Counted from the first letter of the stretch, positions 1 to 9,916 are shown. The stretch: 64,000 bases of DNA from an uncultured Bacteroidales bacterium (GCA_900539915.1 UQDU01000007.1:8061-72060); one strand, 5' to 3'. Notes: generated by a model not told the origin, from the sequence alone. Numbers and translations: made by a program.

Positions 1-560
1 TGCAGCGGTCTGTATCGTTCCACAAGCCGCTCCGAGATGATTATGGCACCTTTCTGGAGCAGTCGGGCGGTGGAGCGAGCAAGCTGTTTGAGTCCGGCGG
101 CTTTCTCTATGTCGGCCATCGTCATGCGCTTGTCAAAGTGGCTGAGTACCTGGATGATTATGGCCTCGCGCTCGTTGAGCGGATTGTCGGGGTCTTCCTC
201 GTAGTCGGGGTTAAGCTCTATGAATGTCTCGCTCTCCAATTTCAGTCCCGAAGGCATCGCGGCACGGTACACATCCCCTACCGAACAGAGGTAGTAGTCG
301 GCGAGCCACTGCCAGTGCTTGAGCTGCGGATAGCGCACTATCGGCTCGCCGTTGTCAAGCACCATGGCTACGGGCTTGGTGTCGAACCCCTCGGGACGGA
401 TATGGGTGACCGACACGACTATGCCGGTGTAGAACCGCCGCAGGCCGAACGGCACGATGACGCGGCACCCGGGCTTGACCGCGTCGGCAAGCTCGTCGGG
501 TATCTCATATGTGAATGTGCCGGCAATCGGCACCGGCATCAGCACTTCGGCATACTTCAT
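1..560 (-). CDS. priA: Primosomal protein N' (PriA), N-terminal part
   Basis: Partial gene running off the left edge; about 186 N-terminal residues are visible. PriA is the 3'-5' helicase that recognises stalled forks and restarts replication. The visible part starts MKYAEVLMPVP and continues with FTYEIP and a GCRVIVPFG segment, which is the typical 3'-DNA-binding domain (roughly residues 1-105). A stretch with LNEREAIIIQVL follows, resembling the start of the winged-helix region. The helicase core and zinc-binding part lie outside the window. The ATG at 560 sits about 26 bases after a TATCTTTG promoter box, which supports this start. The gene is divergent from the EamA transporter. Confidence 0.85.
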   Translation of the reverse strand, partial: MKYAEVLMPVPIAGTFTYEIPDELADAVKPGCRVIVPFGLRRFYTGIVVSVTHIRPEGFDTKPVAMVLDNGEPIVRYPQLKHWQWLADYYLCSVGDVYRAAMPSGLKLESETFIELNPDYEEDPDNPLNEREAIIIQVLSHFDKRMTMADIEKAAGLKQLARSTARLLQKGAIIISERLVERYRPL

Positions 561-586
561 GGGGCGGTGTTGTGGTTAGATAAATA

Positions 587-616
587 CAAAGATAGCGAAA
601 ATTTGTAGTAACTTTG
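587..616. promoter_or_regulatory. Divergent promoter boxes for priA and the EamA transporter
   Basis: TATCTTTG on the minus strand (587-594) serves priA. TAACTTTG on the plus strand (609-616) serves the downstream transporter. Both match the Bacteroidota -7 consensus TAnnTTTG. No clear -33 TTG is seen for either. Confidence 0.6.
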
Positions 617-637
617 TGCTTGATATCAATTGCAGCA

Positions 638-1579
638 ATGACAACGTCTGTTAAAACCAAAGGATATATCTTTGCGGCCGTGGCGGCTGCTACCTACGGC
701 ATGAATCCGCTGTTTGCTCTGCCGCTTTATGCTGACGGGATGGATGCTGACTCGGTGCTGCTGTTCAGGTATCTGATGGCGATGCCCGTGCTGGCCGTGA
801 TGCTTCGTGTGCGCGGACACCGTTTCTCGGGTCTGACCGGGCGTCAGCTCGGCGCAGTGGCCGTGCTCGGCATAGTGATGGCCCTGTCATCGCTGCTGCT
901 TTTCCTGAGCTACGAATACATGGAGGCCGGGATTGCTTCGACCATCCTGTTTGTCTATCCGATCATGGTGGCGGCCATAGGGGTGGTGTTTTTCCACGAG
1001 AAGCTGACGGCCATGACTGTGCTGTGTATCGCTCTGGCCGTGGGCGGCATAGCGTTGCTCTATACCGGAGGAGCCGGGGGAGCGACTTTGTCGGCTGTCG
1101 GGACGGTGATAGTCATAGCTTCCGCACTGTCATATTCGGTCTATATCGTCGGGGTCAACCGTCCGATACTCCACGGCGTGGCCACATTGCGGCTCACATT
1201 CTATCTGCTCGGCTTCGGGTCGCTGCTGTTCATAGCGAGAGTGGTGACGGCTGACAGTCTCACGGTGCCGACGCATTGGGCCATGTGGGGCAATCTGCTA
1301 TGTCTGGCCCTGTTTCCTACGGTGGTCTCGTTTATCTGCACCACCAAGGCCGTCCAGTATATCGGGGCTACGCCCACCGCCATACTCGGAGCTTTGGAGC
1401 CGGTCACAGCCGTGGTCATAGGCATAAGCGTGTTCGGCGAGACACTGACCCCGGGCGAAACCCTCGGTCTCGTCCTGATAATCGCCGCCGTCACCTTCGT
1501 GGTGGCCGGCGGAAGCATCACGGCGCCCCTCGTCCGTTTCCGCAAGCTATTTCCCCGTATCCTTCACCGCCAGCGGTAG
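638..1579 (+). CDS. EamA/DMT-family transporter
   Basis: Inner-membrane drug/metabolite transporter-superfamily protein of about 313 residues with around ten hydrophobic segments arranged as two EamA repeats. The second repeat carries the usual PTAILGALEPVTAVVIG signature and ends in a short basic tail. The substrate cannot be read from sequence; members export amino acids, metabolites or drugs. An in-frame ATG exists at 614, but the TAACTTTG box at 609-616 places the transcript start near 622, so the ATG at 638 (MTTSVKTKG) is preferred. It is probably a single-gene unit. Confidence 0.85.
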   Translation: MTTSVKTKGYIFAAVAAATYGMNPLFALPLYADGMDADSVLLFRYLMAMPVLAVMLRVRGHRFSGLTGRQLGAVAVLGIVMALSSLLLFLSYEYMEAGIASTILFVYPIMVAAIGVVFFHEKLTAMTVLCIALAVGGIALLYTGGAGGATLSAVGTVIVIASALSYSVYIVGVNRPILHGVATLRLTFYLLGFGSLLFIARVVTADSLTVPTHWAMWGNLLCLALFPTVVSFICTTKAVQYIGATPTAILGALEPVTAVVIGISVFGETLTPGETLGLVLIIAAVTFVVAGGSITAPLVRFRKLFPRILHRQR

Positions 1580-1631
1580 CCGGCAGCCGGTCATTGCGGA
1601 TATATTTTGGTGAAAAGGTTGGGGACAACGC

Positions 1632-1662
1632 ATTGATATTTTGAAAATTATTGCGATATTTG
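1632..1662 (+). promoter_or_regulatory. Promoter of the PPi-phosphofructokinase gene
   Basis: TTG (1633-1635) is followed after 19 bp by GATATTTG (1655-1662), close to the Bacteroidota -33/-7 pattern. It predicts a leader of about 60 nt before the ATG at 1729. Confidence 0.55.
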
Positions 1663-1728
1663 CAATGTCAAAAATCAGGCACATATATATTTAATCTAAT
1701 AGGACAACTTTAGAGTCTAAAAAAGAAA

Positions 1729-3372
1729 ATGAAACAAAGCGTCTTGCAAAAAGCCCGCATGGCTTATCAGCCCAAGCTTCCCATCGTGATGACACACCCG
1801 GTGAAGGTGGTCGAGGGACAGCCCACACAGTCAGTAGCTGACCAGGAAGAAATCAAGAAGCTCTTCCCCAACACCTACGGACTGCCTGAACTGCGATTTG
1901 AGCGCAACCCCAATCCCACTACCGGTCGCCCCATCAATGTCGGCGTGATACTCTCGGGCGGTCAGGCCCCCGGCGGTCACAATGTGATTTGCGGACTTTT
2001 TGACGGCATCAAGAAGATACACCGCGACAGCCGCCTCTACGGATTCCTCATGGGTCCCGGCGGTCTTGTGGACCACAAATACAAGGAACTCACAGCTGAT
2101 CTGGTCAACGAATACCGCAACACCGGCGGCTTCGACATGATCGGCTCAGGCCGTACAAAGCTGGAGACCAAGGAGCAGTTTGACAAGGGTCTTGAAATCC
2201 TCCGCGAGCTCAATATATCGGCTCTCGTCATCATCGGTGGCGACGACTCTAACACCAATGCTGCCATCCTGGCCGAATACTACAAGGAAATCAATGCCGG
2301 AGTGCAGGTGATCGGCTGCCCCAAGACTATCGACGGCGACCTCAAGAACGAGGTTATCGAGGCTTCTTTCGGCTTTGACACCGCTACCAAGACCTATTCG
2401 GAAGTCATCGGCAACATACAGCGTGACTGCCTCTCGGCCAAGAAATACTGGCACTTCATGAAGCTGATGGGACGTTCTGCTTCGCATATCGCACTTGAGT
2501 GCGCCCTCCAGACCCAGCCCAATGTGGCCATCATCTCAGAGGAGGTAGAGGAGAAGAACCAGACACTCCAGGACATCGTGAACCATATCGCCGACATCGT
2601 AGTGGCCCGTCAGGAGAAGGGTTGCGGCTACGGCACAGTGCTCGTCCCCGAAGGTCTCATCGAGTTTATCCCTGCTGTCAAAAAGCTCATCGCCGAGCTC
2701 AACGAGATGCTCGCCCACAATGCCGAGGAGTTTGCCGCCGCTGCTGACCAGCGTCAGTATGTAGTGGACCACCTCGATGCCGAGAACGCCAAAATCTACG
2801 CTTCGCTTCCTGCAGGCGTGGCCCGTCAGCTGACTCTCGACCGTGACCCCCACGGCAATGTGCAGGTGTCACTGATTGAGACCGAGAAGCTCCTCAGCGA
2901 GATGGTATCGCACCGTCTGGAGGAACTCCGCGCACAGGGCAAGTATGCCGGCAAGTTCTCTACCATGCACCACTTCTTCGGCTACGAAGGACGCTGCGCT
3001 TTCCCCTCTAACTTCGATGCCGACTACTGCTACGGTCTCGGTTTCACTGCATCATGCCTCATCAATGCCGGCGTGACCGGTTACATGTCAAGCATGCGCA
3101 ACCTGACCAAGGCTTCCGTGCAGTGGCTCCCCGGCGGCATACCCATCACCATGATGATGAACATGGAGCGTCGCCACGGTGCCATGAAGCCCGTAATCCA
3201 GAAGGCTCTCGTGGATCTCAAAGGCAATGCGTTCCGCTATTTCGCATCCAAGCGTGATTCATGGGCTGTCAATGACAGCTATGTATATCCCGGTCCCGTG
3301 CAGTATTACGGTCCGGCCGAGGTATGCGACCAGCCCACACTCACACTCCAGTACGAGCACATCGGCAAGTAA
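1729..3372 (+). CDS. pfp: Pyrophosphate--fructose-6-phosphate 1-phosphotransferase
   Basis: A 547-residue cytosolic glycolytic enzyme that reversibly phosphorylates fructose-6-phosphate with PPi. The length matches the long PPi-PFK group. An [12 protein letters not shown] phosphate-binding loop lies near residue 75, GGDDSNTNA near 170 and [10 protein letters not shown] near 197. A second Asp in GGDD in place of the Gly of ATP-PFKs, together with the Lys of PKTIDGDL, is the known mark of PPi rather than ATP use. [15 protein letters not shown] motif and a C-terminal [13 protein letters not shown] segment follow. It has its own promoter and a strong terminator, so it is monocistronic. Confidence 0.95.
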   Translation: MKQSVLQKARMAYQPKLPIVMTHPVKVVEGQPTQSVADQEEIKKLFPNTYGLPELRFERNPNPTTGRPINVGVILSGGQAPGGHNVICGLFDGIKKIHRDSRLYGFLMGPGGLVDHKYKELTADLVNEYRNTGGFDMIGSGRTKLETKEQFDKGLEILRELNISALVIIGGDDSNTNAAILAEYYKEINAGVQVIGCPKTIDGDLKNEVIEASFGFDTATKTYSEVIGNIQRDCLSAKKYWHFMKLMGRSASHIALECALQTQPNVAIISEEVEEKNQTLQDIVNHIADIVVARQEKGCGYGTVLVPEGLIEFIPAVKKLIAELNEMLAHNAEEFAAAADQRQYVVDHLDAENAKIYASLPAGVARQLTLDRDPHGNVQVSLIETEKLLSEMVSHRLEELRAQGKYAGKFSTMHHFFGYEGRCAFPSNFDADYCYGLGFTASCLINAGVTGYMSSMRNLTKASVQWLPGGIPITMMMNMERRHGAMKPVIQKALVDLKGNAFRYFASKRDSWAVNDSYVYPGPVQYYGPAEVCDQPTLTLQYEHIGK

Positions 3373-3393
3373 TCGCCGCATGTTCAATGATAA

Positions 3394-3437
3394 CGAGCGA
3401 GGAGGCCTCAAGGTCTTCTCGCTCGCTTTTTATGTCT
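3394..3437 (+). terminator. Rho-independent terminator of pfp
   Basis: Nearly perfect 14-15 bp stem (3394-3408 against 3411-3425, two G-U pairs) with a tight loop. It is followed by CTTTTTATGTCTTTTT, about 20 bases after the pfp stop. Confidence 0.85.
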
Positions 3438-3532
3438 TTTTGATTGTGAAATGGAAAATAATGTGTAATTTTGTCAGGAAAATCAGCGTTTATGCCGTAT
3501 TCGGTAACGTATTTATCTTATAATTTGATAGC

Positions 3533-3994
3533 ATGGAGAAAATAGACAGTCTCGACAGGCAGATACTTGAAATAGTTATGAACAATGCCCGCATCCCTTC
3601 GAAAGATGTGGCCATAGCATGCGGTGTGTCGCGTGCCGCTGTGCATCAGCGCATCCAGCGCATGATAGATCTCAATGTAATCACCGGGTCGGGCTATTAC
3701 GTCAATCCGCATGTGCTCGGACTGAACAACTGTACGTTTATCGGCATCACGCTTGAGAGGGGAGCACTCTACCGCAAGGTTGCGGCAGAACTGGAGAAAA
3801 TACCCGAGGTGACAGAGTGCCACTTTGTCACCGGGCCTTACACGATGCTTATAAAGCTGTTTGCCCGTGACAACGAGCACCTCATGGAACTGCTCAATGA
3901 CCGCATACAGATGATTCCCGGTGTCACACACACCGAGACGCTCATATCGCTTGACCACTCGATACACCGCAAAGTCCCCATCTATCCCGAATGA
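3533..3994 (+). CDS. Lrp/AsnC-family transcriptional regulator
   Basis: A 153-residue regulator. The N-terminal winged helix (about residues 4-60) has DSLDRQILEIVMNNARIPSKD followed by the recognition helix GVSRAAVHQRIQRM. The C-terminal half is a RAM/AsnC ligand-binding domain containing EVTECHFVTGPYTMLIK. Lrp-family proteins sense amino acids as dimers or octamers and regulate transport or metabolism genes. A TTTG box lies only five bases before the ATG, so the leader would be very short. It overlaps the next gene by ATGA, so the two are probably translated together. The target and effector are unknown. Confidence 0.88.
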   Translation: MEKIDSLDRQILEIVMNNARIPSKDVAIACGVSRAAVHQRIQRMIDLNVITGSGYYVNPHVLGLNNCTFIGITLERGALYRKVAAELEKIPEVTECHFVTGPYTMLIKLFARDNEHLMELLNDRIQMIPGVTHTETLISLDHSIHRKVPIYPE

Positions 3995-5538
3995 AATCAG
4001 GGATACAGGAGATTTATCGTAAGATAAGAACCTGTCCGGCAGCAGATGCCTGGGCATGGATTGTCGTGGCCATTATAGGAGTGCATACGATAGTGTTCGG
4101 CTCCTTGCAGCTCCTTACAGGAGACGATACCACCTATGCCGCGGCAATGAAAGCGACGGGAAGTACGCTCTGGGGCTATATCAAGATTGTCGGGCACCAC
4201 TGGCTGCATATCAATGGACGTATGGCCAATCTGCTGGCTCCATGGTGGGTCGGAGGGGTGGACCGTTGGGTGCTTGTCGCTGTCAACGGTGTGATGTGCT
4301 CCGCGTTCTATGCCATGACTCTGATTGTCGCAGGGCTCGGCTCACGGCACACTGCGGCTGCCAAACTGTCGGTCACGGCGTTGGTGCTGTTTACGTTCCC
4401 GTGGTGGGATTCGTTCATGGTGTTTGACGTGATGTTTAACTACGTGTGGTCGTCAGCATTGATGCTGGCTGCATTGTGGCTGCTATTCCGCGGCGTCGGT
4501 CATGGATGGAGATGGGCTGCGTGGCTGTTTGCTGCATTTGCAGCCTCCATGCACGAAGGGTTCGGACTGCCTGTGTCAATCGGCGTGTGTGCGTGGTTAT
4601 GGCTTTCCGGGTCATGGCGGAAGCTCTCGGAGGCGCAGAGGGGCATGGTCAAGGCATTTTTCATCGGGACAATGTTTGCATTGCTGTCGCCGGGCATATG
4701 GGGACGTTTCTTATCCGAAGGCATAGGTGTCGGTGACCGCATCCCTAATGATGTGTGGTGGCTGCTGATGCTCAAGAGCGACTTCTACACTCTGGCTCTG
4801 GTGGTGTTTGTTGTCGTCATGGCGCTGTGCCGGCGCAAGCGTCTGGTAGAGATGTCACGTACACCCTGGATTATATTCGTAGTAGCCTCCCTGGTCTCGG
4901 CATGTATGTCGGGTTCAAGCGGCATAGTGGGCCGCAGCGGATGGTTTGCGCAATTGACGGCGGTGATAGCATTGGTGCAGTGGGGCCGCAGATACGGCTG
5001 GCACATCGGACGCATTGCGGCCGGCGTGGTCTCCACGGTGTTGAGCCTGCTGATTATCGGCCACCTCATAGCCGTAGATGTGATGCCGTCACGCATGCAC
5101 GGGGAGCTTGTAAGTGCCCTGGATGCCTATCGTCGCAATCCCCATGAGCCGGTATATCTGGACTACACTCCCTGGTATGCGCACCGTAATCTGACTCTCG
5201 CCAAGGTGAGAGGTGTGCCCGAGCCCTATGAGGAATATTATTTCTCATACTATGTGTCGCAATTCATGCCTGAGGACGCCCCCGATATGGTCGTATTGCC
5301 TGCTGCGGTCAAGGATGTGGATATAGATGAGGGCTGTATGGTAAGAGTGGGCGACGGTTATCTGACACGTACACTGCCCGAACTTCCGTATGAAGGTGCG
5401 CCGGCTTGCAGGATTGACGGACGGTATTATACACCTGTCAGATATACCGATACGAAGAAGCGCCGGATGTATTATCTGGCGCCTCTGAATCTGCGGTATG
5501 GTGACCGCATATATTATCTGTCGGCTGTAGAGCCTTGA
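3991..5538 (+). CDS. Polytopic membrane protein, DUF6056-like
   Basis: A 515-residue integral membrane protein with about ten hydrophobic segments over residues 20-370 and a soluble C-terminal domain of about 140 residues rich in Tyr and Asp. The TGDDTTYA motif after the first membrane segment, NYVWSSALML and SMHEGFGLP resemble DUF6056/GtrII-type proteins, thought to be GT-C-like glycosyl transferases. That assignment is from memory of the family pattern and not certain. The start codon overlaps the Lrp gene stop (ATGA). The 3' end stops four bases before the convergent START-like gene. Confidence 0.6.
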   Translation: MKSGIQEIYRKIRTCPAADAWAWIVVAIIGVHTIVFGSLQLLTGDDTTYAAAMKATGSTLWGYIKIVGHHWLHINGRMANLLAPWWVGGVDRWVLVAVNGVMCSAFYAMTLIVAGLGSRHTAAAKLSVTALVLFTFPWWDSFMVFDVMFNYVWSSALMLAALWLLFRGVGHGWRWAAWLFAAFAASMHEGFGLPVSIGVCAWLWLSGSWRKLSEAQRGMVKAFFIGTMFALLSPGIWGRFLSEGIGVGDRIPNDVWWLLMLKSDFYTLALVVFVVVMALCRRKRLVEMSRTPWIIFVVASLVSACMSGSSGIVGRSGWFAQLTAVIALVQWGRRYGWHIGRIAAGVVSTVLSLLIIGHLIAVDVMPSRMHGELVSALDAYRRNPHEPVYLDYTPWYAHRNLTLAKVRGVPEPYEEYYFSYYVSQFMPEDAPDMVVLPAAVKDVDIDEGCMVRVGDGYLTRTLPELPYEGAPACRIDGRYYTPVRYTDTKKRRMYYLAPLNLRYGDRIYYLSAVEP

Positions 5539-5542
5539 CCGG

Positions 5543-6100
5543 TCATCGTGTAGGGCCATCCATAGGCTGGCGCGGATGGTTGGTCTGTGTCAGGTGTTTG
5601 AGGGTGTATTCGGCGAGGCCTTCAAGCCACATGCGGTTGATGTTGTGGAAACTTCCGAGAAGCTCGTCGGTGGCGAGGCTGCCTTTGACCGACATTTCGG
5701 TCAGTATGCGTGTGCCGTGGTCGGGAGCCATGGCCAGAAGCCATGCCTGGCAGAAACTGAATTCTGCGCCATCCTTACCTTTGATATTCCCCTCCCATGA
5801 TATGCGGCCGGGGCGGTCGGCTTTAGGTTTGACACATTCAAGCACGTGTGCAGCGAGGTTCAGGCCGGCTTCGGAGTATTCAAACTCGGCTTTGGCAAAC
5901 AGATGGGGGTCTTCGACAGACGGGTCTATGAACTGTGCGTCTGTGACGTCCTTGGAGAAACGGTCCCAGTCGGATATGTTGATGAGGTAGGACCACAACT
6001 CTTCAGGAGTCATATGCTTGACTATTAATTCGTTGGATACAATTCCGTCGGCGAGTGAAGGATCATAGGCCGGCGGCCAGATGATTTTGTCGGTAATCAT
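5543..6100 (-). CDS. SRPBCC (START-like) family protein
   Basis: A 185-residue soluble protein. The central part resembles the polyketide cyclase/START-like fold. It has a VKHMTPEELWSYLINISDWDRFSKDV start helix, then a beta-rich middle (FAKAEFEYSEAG, GRISWEGNIKG), then LAMAPDHGTRILTEMSVKGS, and a C-terminal amphipathic helix (SFHNINRMWLEGLAEYTLKHL). Such domains bind hydrophobic ligands. No catalytic residues can be assigned. It is convergent with the preceding membrane-protein gene, four bases apart. Confidence 0.65.
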   Translation of the reverse strand: MITDKIIWPPAYDPSLADGIVSNELIVKHMTPEELWSYLINISDWDRFSKDVTDAQFIDPSVEDPHLFAKAEFEYSEAGLNLAAHVLECVKPKADRPGRISWEGNIKGKDGAEFSFCQAWLLAMAPDHGTRILTEMSVKGSLATDELLGSFHNINRMWLEGLAEYTLKHLTQTNHPRQPMDGPTR

Positions 6101-6172
6101 AGTGTTTGATATATTTTGAATTTGGTTATTCGGATACTGTTATTAAAATAAGGATTTACGGGGTCTTTTGGT

Positions 6173-7213
6173 TCAAAAGACTATAGATAATGCGAATCCG
6201 GGAGCCCCTTTGACGAGAGTGGGCATTATGGACGAATAGATGGGGAATCCTCCATGATGGTCCCTGAGGTGCTCGCCGTCAAGGTCAAGCCGGTATCCTC
6301 TCAACGGATTGCCCCTGAATAGGTCAAGGAACTCGTTGACAGGGTCGATGAGGAAAGCCACTATGCCTCCGATGATGGGTGACCCGAAGAGGCGGTAGTC
6401 GTTGGCCACGATTTCGCGCTTGAGCTTGTAGAAAAGTTCGCCGATGACCGACCCTATCACAGGGGTTATCACTATGTCCTGATACGACGGACGCTCCATG
6501 AAAGCCTCTATGCCGAATTCCCATAGCACGGTCGATACAAACGCCGATGACAGCATAGACCTCCAGAAATTGAATCCGCAGCTTCGTGCGGCCATGAAGT
6601 ATGCGGCCCCGGCATAGGGATGCAGCAGATAGTTGAATATCCAGCTGTCGTGGTCAAGCTCGGGATTCCTGACAAATATGTTGCGGTACCAGCGTTTGAA
6701 GGGTGGCACGTCCTGAATTTCCTTGCGGTTCCAGGACGTGGCATCTTCCGGCAGGCACTCCAACACTGCGAGAGCACCTCCCATCGCTCCCGCTATCAGT
6801 CCCATGTTTGCCCAGTAGCGACCCCAGTCAGGGTCGTTGAGAGTCATGGAGTATGGTCTGAAATAAAGCGGCAATCCCTGAGGTCCAGGGGTGGGCACAA
6901 TGGTAGGAGCCATAGCGAGAAAATCTTCGTCAATCTGCTGTTTCCGGTAAATGATGCTCTTTGTCAGATACTCGTCATCAAGCTGCAACATGGTGACAGC
7001 GATGGAATCAAACAAGGCTCCGCGAGTGACACTCATCCGGCTCCGCGACAAGGTGTCGGCCGGTATGCTGTCACCTATGGCTGCGGTGACAGAGTCGCAC
7101 TCTGACTCTGCGGCAGATGCAACTGTCGGGGATACCAGCCATGACAAGAGCAATGCTATCGTGACAGCTGCGCCTGTAGTTAATGTGGTGAAAAATGAAG
7201 TACCGGATTTCAT
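6173..7213 (-). CDS. DUF3943 domain protein, exported
   Basis: About 346 residues with a signal peptide (hydrophobic TLTTGAAVTIALLLSWLVSP then VASA-AE). The conserved block YLLHPYAGAAYFMAARSCGF and EFGIEAFMERPSYQDI/VITPVIGSVIGE is typical of DUF3943, a predicted outer-membrane or periplasmic membrane-associated family of unknown role. The region after residue 130 is hydrophobic in several places. The ATG at 7213 (MKSGTSFF) is chosen because it begins the signal peptide; the frame is open to 7297 but without a better start. It is divergent from dsbD. Confidence 0.75.
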   Translation of the reverse strand: MKSGTSFFTTLTTGAAVTIALLLSWLVSPTVASAAESECDSVTAAIGDSIPADTLSRSRMSVTRGALFDSIAVTMLQLDDEYLTKSIIYRKQQIDEDFLAMAPTIVPTPGPQGLPLYFRPYSMTLNDPDWGRYWANMGLIAGAMGGALAVLECLPEDATSWNRKEIQDVPPFKRWYRNIFVRNPELDHDSWIFNYLLHPYAGAAYFMAARSCGFNFWRSMLSSAFVSTVLWEFGIEAFMERPSYQDIVITPVIGSVIGELFYKLKREIVANDYRLFGSPIIGGIVAFLIDPVNEFLDLFRGNPLRGYRLDLDGEHLRDHHGGFPIYSSIMPTLVKGAPGFALSIVF

Positions 7214-7337
7214 GATGAGATGGATCGGTAAGTAATTAAGATATAATTCTAACACACGAGAGTCTACGAAAGTGCGTAAAAAAGTAGAGTTATGCAAAAA
7301 ATGAAGAAATACGGGAGTCTTAATGGGTGAAAAATGC

Positions 7338-7345
7338 TAATTTTG
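7338..7345 (+). promoter_or_regulatory. Promoter box of dsbD
   Basis: TAATTTTG matches TAnnTTTG. It lies inside the longest possible reading frame and so argues that translation begins at the ATG at 7366, not upstream. Confidence 0.55.
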
Positions 7346-7365
7346 TAATGAAAAACATTCCTGCT

Positions 7366-9381
7366 ATGAAAACACGAATCCGATTGTTGACTATATTGTC
7401 AGTCATTATATTCATGGGCGTTTCATCTGCCAATGCCCAGATGGAGAATCCTGTGCGATGGACGGTCAAGTCCGTGGAAAATGCTTCGGCACGTACTGTG
7501 ACACTGGAGATGTCGGCATCCATTGATGCCGGATGGCACATGTACAGCAACCTCATAGACCCCAATGTCGGCCCTACGCCTCTGAGCGTGGATGTCAAGG
7601 AGATAAAGGGTGCTAAACCCGTCGGCACGCTACAGGCTTCCAAAGCTCCGGTGCATAAGTTTGACGATGTGTTCCAGGCCGAACTGAGCTGGTGGTCAGG
7701 ACGGGTGACATTGAAGCGCACTTTTGAAATCACAGCCGATACATATGCCATCAGCGGCACGATAAGGTTTCAGGCATGTAACGACGGAAGCTGTCTGCCC
7801 CCGACCAAGGAGCCGTTTGAGGTCAAGGGGACCATGGCCCCGGTTGCAGCGGTGCAGCCGGAAGGGTCAATGCAGCAGATGGCCGACTCCCTGCAAGCTG
7901 CTGCTGACGTGGCTGCCGCGGATACGGTAGCTTCTGCTGCCGTAAAGGATGAGGTCAGCGACCTGTGGGCACCGGTGACGTTTGTCGGCTCAAATGTGGC
8001 TGATGACTACAAGTCGTCATCGCTGTGGTGGATATTCTTCACCTGCTTTCTCGGCGGATTCGTGGCATTGCTGACCCCGTGCGTGTGGCCTATGATACCG
8101 CTGACGGTCAGCTTTTTCCTTAAGAAAGGCAAGAGCCGCAGCCGTGCGGTCGGTGATGCGCTGACCTACGGCTTGTCCATCATCGTGATATATGTGTTGC
8201 TCGGCATGGTGGTCACTCTGATATTCGGGGCTGATTCGCTCAATGCGTTGTCGACAAGTGCGGTGTGCAACATCATCTTTTTCCTATTGCTGGTGGTGTT
8301 TGCCGTGTCGTTTTTCGGTGCGTTTGACATAACGCTGCCTTCGAAGATGGTCAACCGTATTGATGCCCGTGCTGAAAAATCTACCGGTCTGCTCGGCATG
8401 TTTTTCATGGCGTTTACGCTGACGCTTGTGTCATTCTCGTGCACAGGCCCCATTATCGGCACCCTGCTGGTGGAAGCGGCTACGTCGGGCGACAAATTCG
8501 GACCGATGGTAGGCATGTTTGGCTTCTCGCTCGCCTTGGCGATACCGTTTGCCCTTTTCGCCCTATTCCCCTCATGGTTGCAGAGCGCACCCAAGAGCGG
8601 AGGCTGGATGGGTACGGTCAAGGTGGTGCTCGGATTCATAGAGCTTGCCTTATCGCTCAAATTCCTCTCTGTGGCCGATCTGGCCTACGGCTGGCATATC
8701 CTTGACCGTGAGGTGTTCCTGTGTCTGTGGATTGCGGTGTTCGGTCTGCTTGGCGCTTACCTGATGGGATGGTTCAACTTCAAGCATTACGGACCTGCCG
8801 ACTCGTCGATAGGTCTTGTACGATTTTTCCTTGCCATGGTGTCGTTTGCATTCACGATATATCTTGTGCCGGGTCTGTGGGGTGCTCCGCTCAAAGGTGT
8901 CAGCGCATTTGTTCCGCCGCTTTACACTCAGGATTTCAACCTCTACGGCGATGGCTTCAAGGAGTACCATGACTATGACGAGGGCATGGCCGTTGCCGCC
9001 CGGGAGAATAAGCCTGTATTCGTGGACTTCTCGGGCTACGGATGTGTCAACTGCCGCAAGATGGAAGGGGCAGTCCTGGACCAGCCCGATATAAAGGCCA
9101 TGATTGACGATAACTTCGTGGTCATCAAGCTCATGGTCGACGAGAAGAAAGAGCTGCCACAGCCGCGTAAGGTGGTGGAAAACGGACGTGAAATCACGCT
9201 CGACACCTATGGGGAGCTGTGGAGCTATCTCCAGCGCAGCAAGTTCGGAGCCAATGCGCAGCCATATTACGTGGTGCTTGACACGCACGGGCGTCTGCTC
9301 TCCGGGCCTTACAGCTATGATGAGAATGTGGCCAAGTTCGCGCGGTTTCTTGAGCAGGGCATCAGCGGCTTCAAAAAGTAG
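7366..9381 (+). CDS. dsbD: Protein-disulfide reductase DsbD
   Basis: About 671 residues. It moves electrons from cytosolic thioredoxin across the inner membrane to periplasmic thiol proteins. All three redox parts are visible. A signal peptide ending SANA-Q is followed by an N-terminal DsbD-alpha domain with the Cys pair ACNDGSC. An eight-helix membrane domain has LTPCVWPMIP and SFSCTGPIIG, each carrying a redox Cys. A C-terminal thioredoxin-like domain carries DFSGYGCVNCRKME (CxxC near residue 559). A low-complexity Ala/Val linker joins the first two parts. The start at 7366 is chosen from the promoter box and the signal peptide. The 3' end overlaps the convergent holin-like gene by 11 bases. 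Confidence 0.93.
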   Translation: MKTRIRLLTILSVIIFMGVSSANAQMENPVRWTVKSVENASARTVTLEMSASIDAGWHMYSNLIDPNVGPTPLSVDVKEIKGAKPVGTLQASKAPVHKFDDVFQAELSWWSGRVTLKRTFEITADTYAISGTIRFQACNDGSCLPPTKEPFEVKGTMAPVAAVQPEGSMQQMADSLQAAADVAAADTVASAAVKDEVSDLWAPVTFVGSNVADDYKSSSLWWIFFTCFLGGFVALLTPCVWPMIPLTVSFFLKKGKSRSRAVGDALTYGLSIIVIYVLLGMVVTLIFGADSLNALSTSAVCNIIFFLLLVVFAVSFFGAFDITLPSKMVNRIDARAEKSTGLLGMFFMAFTLTLVSFSCTGPIIGTLLVEAATSGDKFGPMVGMFGFSLALAIPFALFALFPSWLQSAPKSGGWMGTVKVVLGFIELALSLKFLSVADLAYGWHILDREVFLCLWIAVFGLLGAYLMGWFNFKHYGPADSSIGLVRFFLAMVSFAFTIYLVPGLWGAPLKGVSAFVPPLYTQDFNLYGDGFKEYHDYDEGMAVAARENKPVFVDFSGYGCVNCRKMEGAVLDQPDIKAMIDDNFVVIKLMVDEKKELPQPRKVVENGREITLDTYGELWSYLQRSKFGANAQPYYVVLDTHGRLLSGPYSYDENVAKFARFLEQGISGFKK

Positions 9382-9838
9382 CGGAGCGGCGGTTTTTGCG
9401 GTAGAAATTCCATAGCTTTTTGCCTATACTTCTCAGTCGGGGGCCTTGCTCGAGGTTCTCAAGGACGCTTATTGCTTCTATCAGGATATGGCCGGCGGCT
9501 CCCAATGATGTCAGCCATAGAAACGGTGGCGGCGTAGACACGCCGTTATGGCTGAGAAACAGGCAGCTGAGCACTATGGCGGTGTCTATGCCGGTCAGCA
9601 TGGCCATCAGCACCAGATATGACAGGAGTTTGCCCACGGTGCGTCGCAGACCGTGGGATGTGCGTCGGATGCCGGTGCGCTTGGCTTTGCGGATGCCGCT
9701 CCACAGGTCTATGAGCACGGACATCACCACGGCGGTGTATTCCGAAGCCCCTATGATGCAGAGCTGTACTATGCAGGGCAGCGATGTGTCGGGGTCGGGC
9801 AGAAAGAGGGCTGAAACGAGAAAAGAGATGGTTTTCAT
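9371..9838 (-). CDS. Phage holin-family membrane protein
   Basis: A 155-residue small membrane protein with three or four hydrophobic segments. The segment SVLIDLWSGIRKAKRTGIRRTSHGLRR followed by a membrane helix resembles the Bacteroidota phage_holin_4/BlyA-like holin families. Holins make pores that release endolysin. No phage structural genes are nearby, so this looks like an isolated domesticated copy or a small membrane protein of other use. A TAATTTTG box on the minus strand lies at 9876-9883. Confidence 0.6.
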   Translation of the reverse strand: MKTISFLVSALFLPDPDTSLPCIVQLCIIGASEYTAVVMSVLIDLWSGIRKAKRTGIRRTSHGLRRTVGKLLSYLVLMAMLTGIDTAIVLSCLFLSHNGVSTPPPFLWLTSLGAAGHILIEAISVLENLEQGPRLRSIGKKLWNFYRKNRRSATF

Positions 9839-9875
9839 GTCGTGAGCATTGATGGATGGATGGGTGGGCTCACGA

Positions 9876-9883
9876 CAAAATTA
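9876..9883 (-). promoter_or_regulatory. Promoter box of the holin-like gene
   Basis: TAATTTTG on the minus strand, about 38 bases before the start at 9838. No clear -33 TTG. Confidence 0.45.
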
Positions 9884-9916
9884 CGCCCGTAATCAGCACG
9901 CGGACGTGCGAGAATA

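Noticed and set aside
138..608. Long plus-strand reading frame at the left edge
   Set aside because: It lies opposite priA, whose protein is clearly conserved, so this is a shadow frame.
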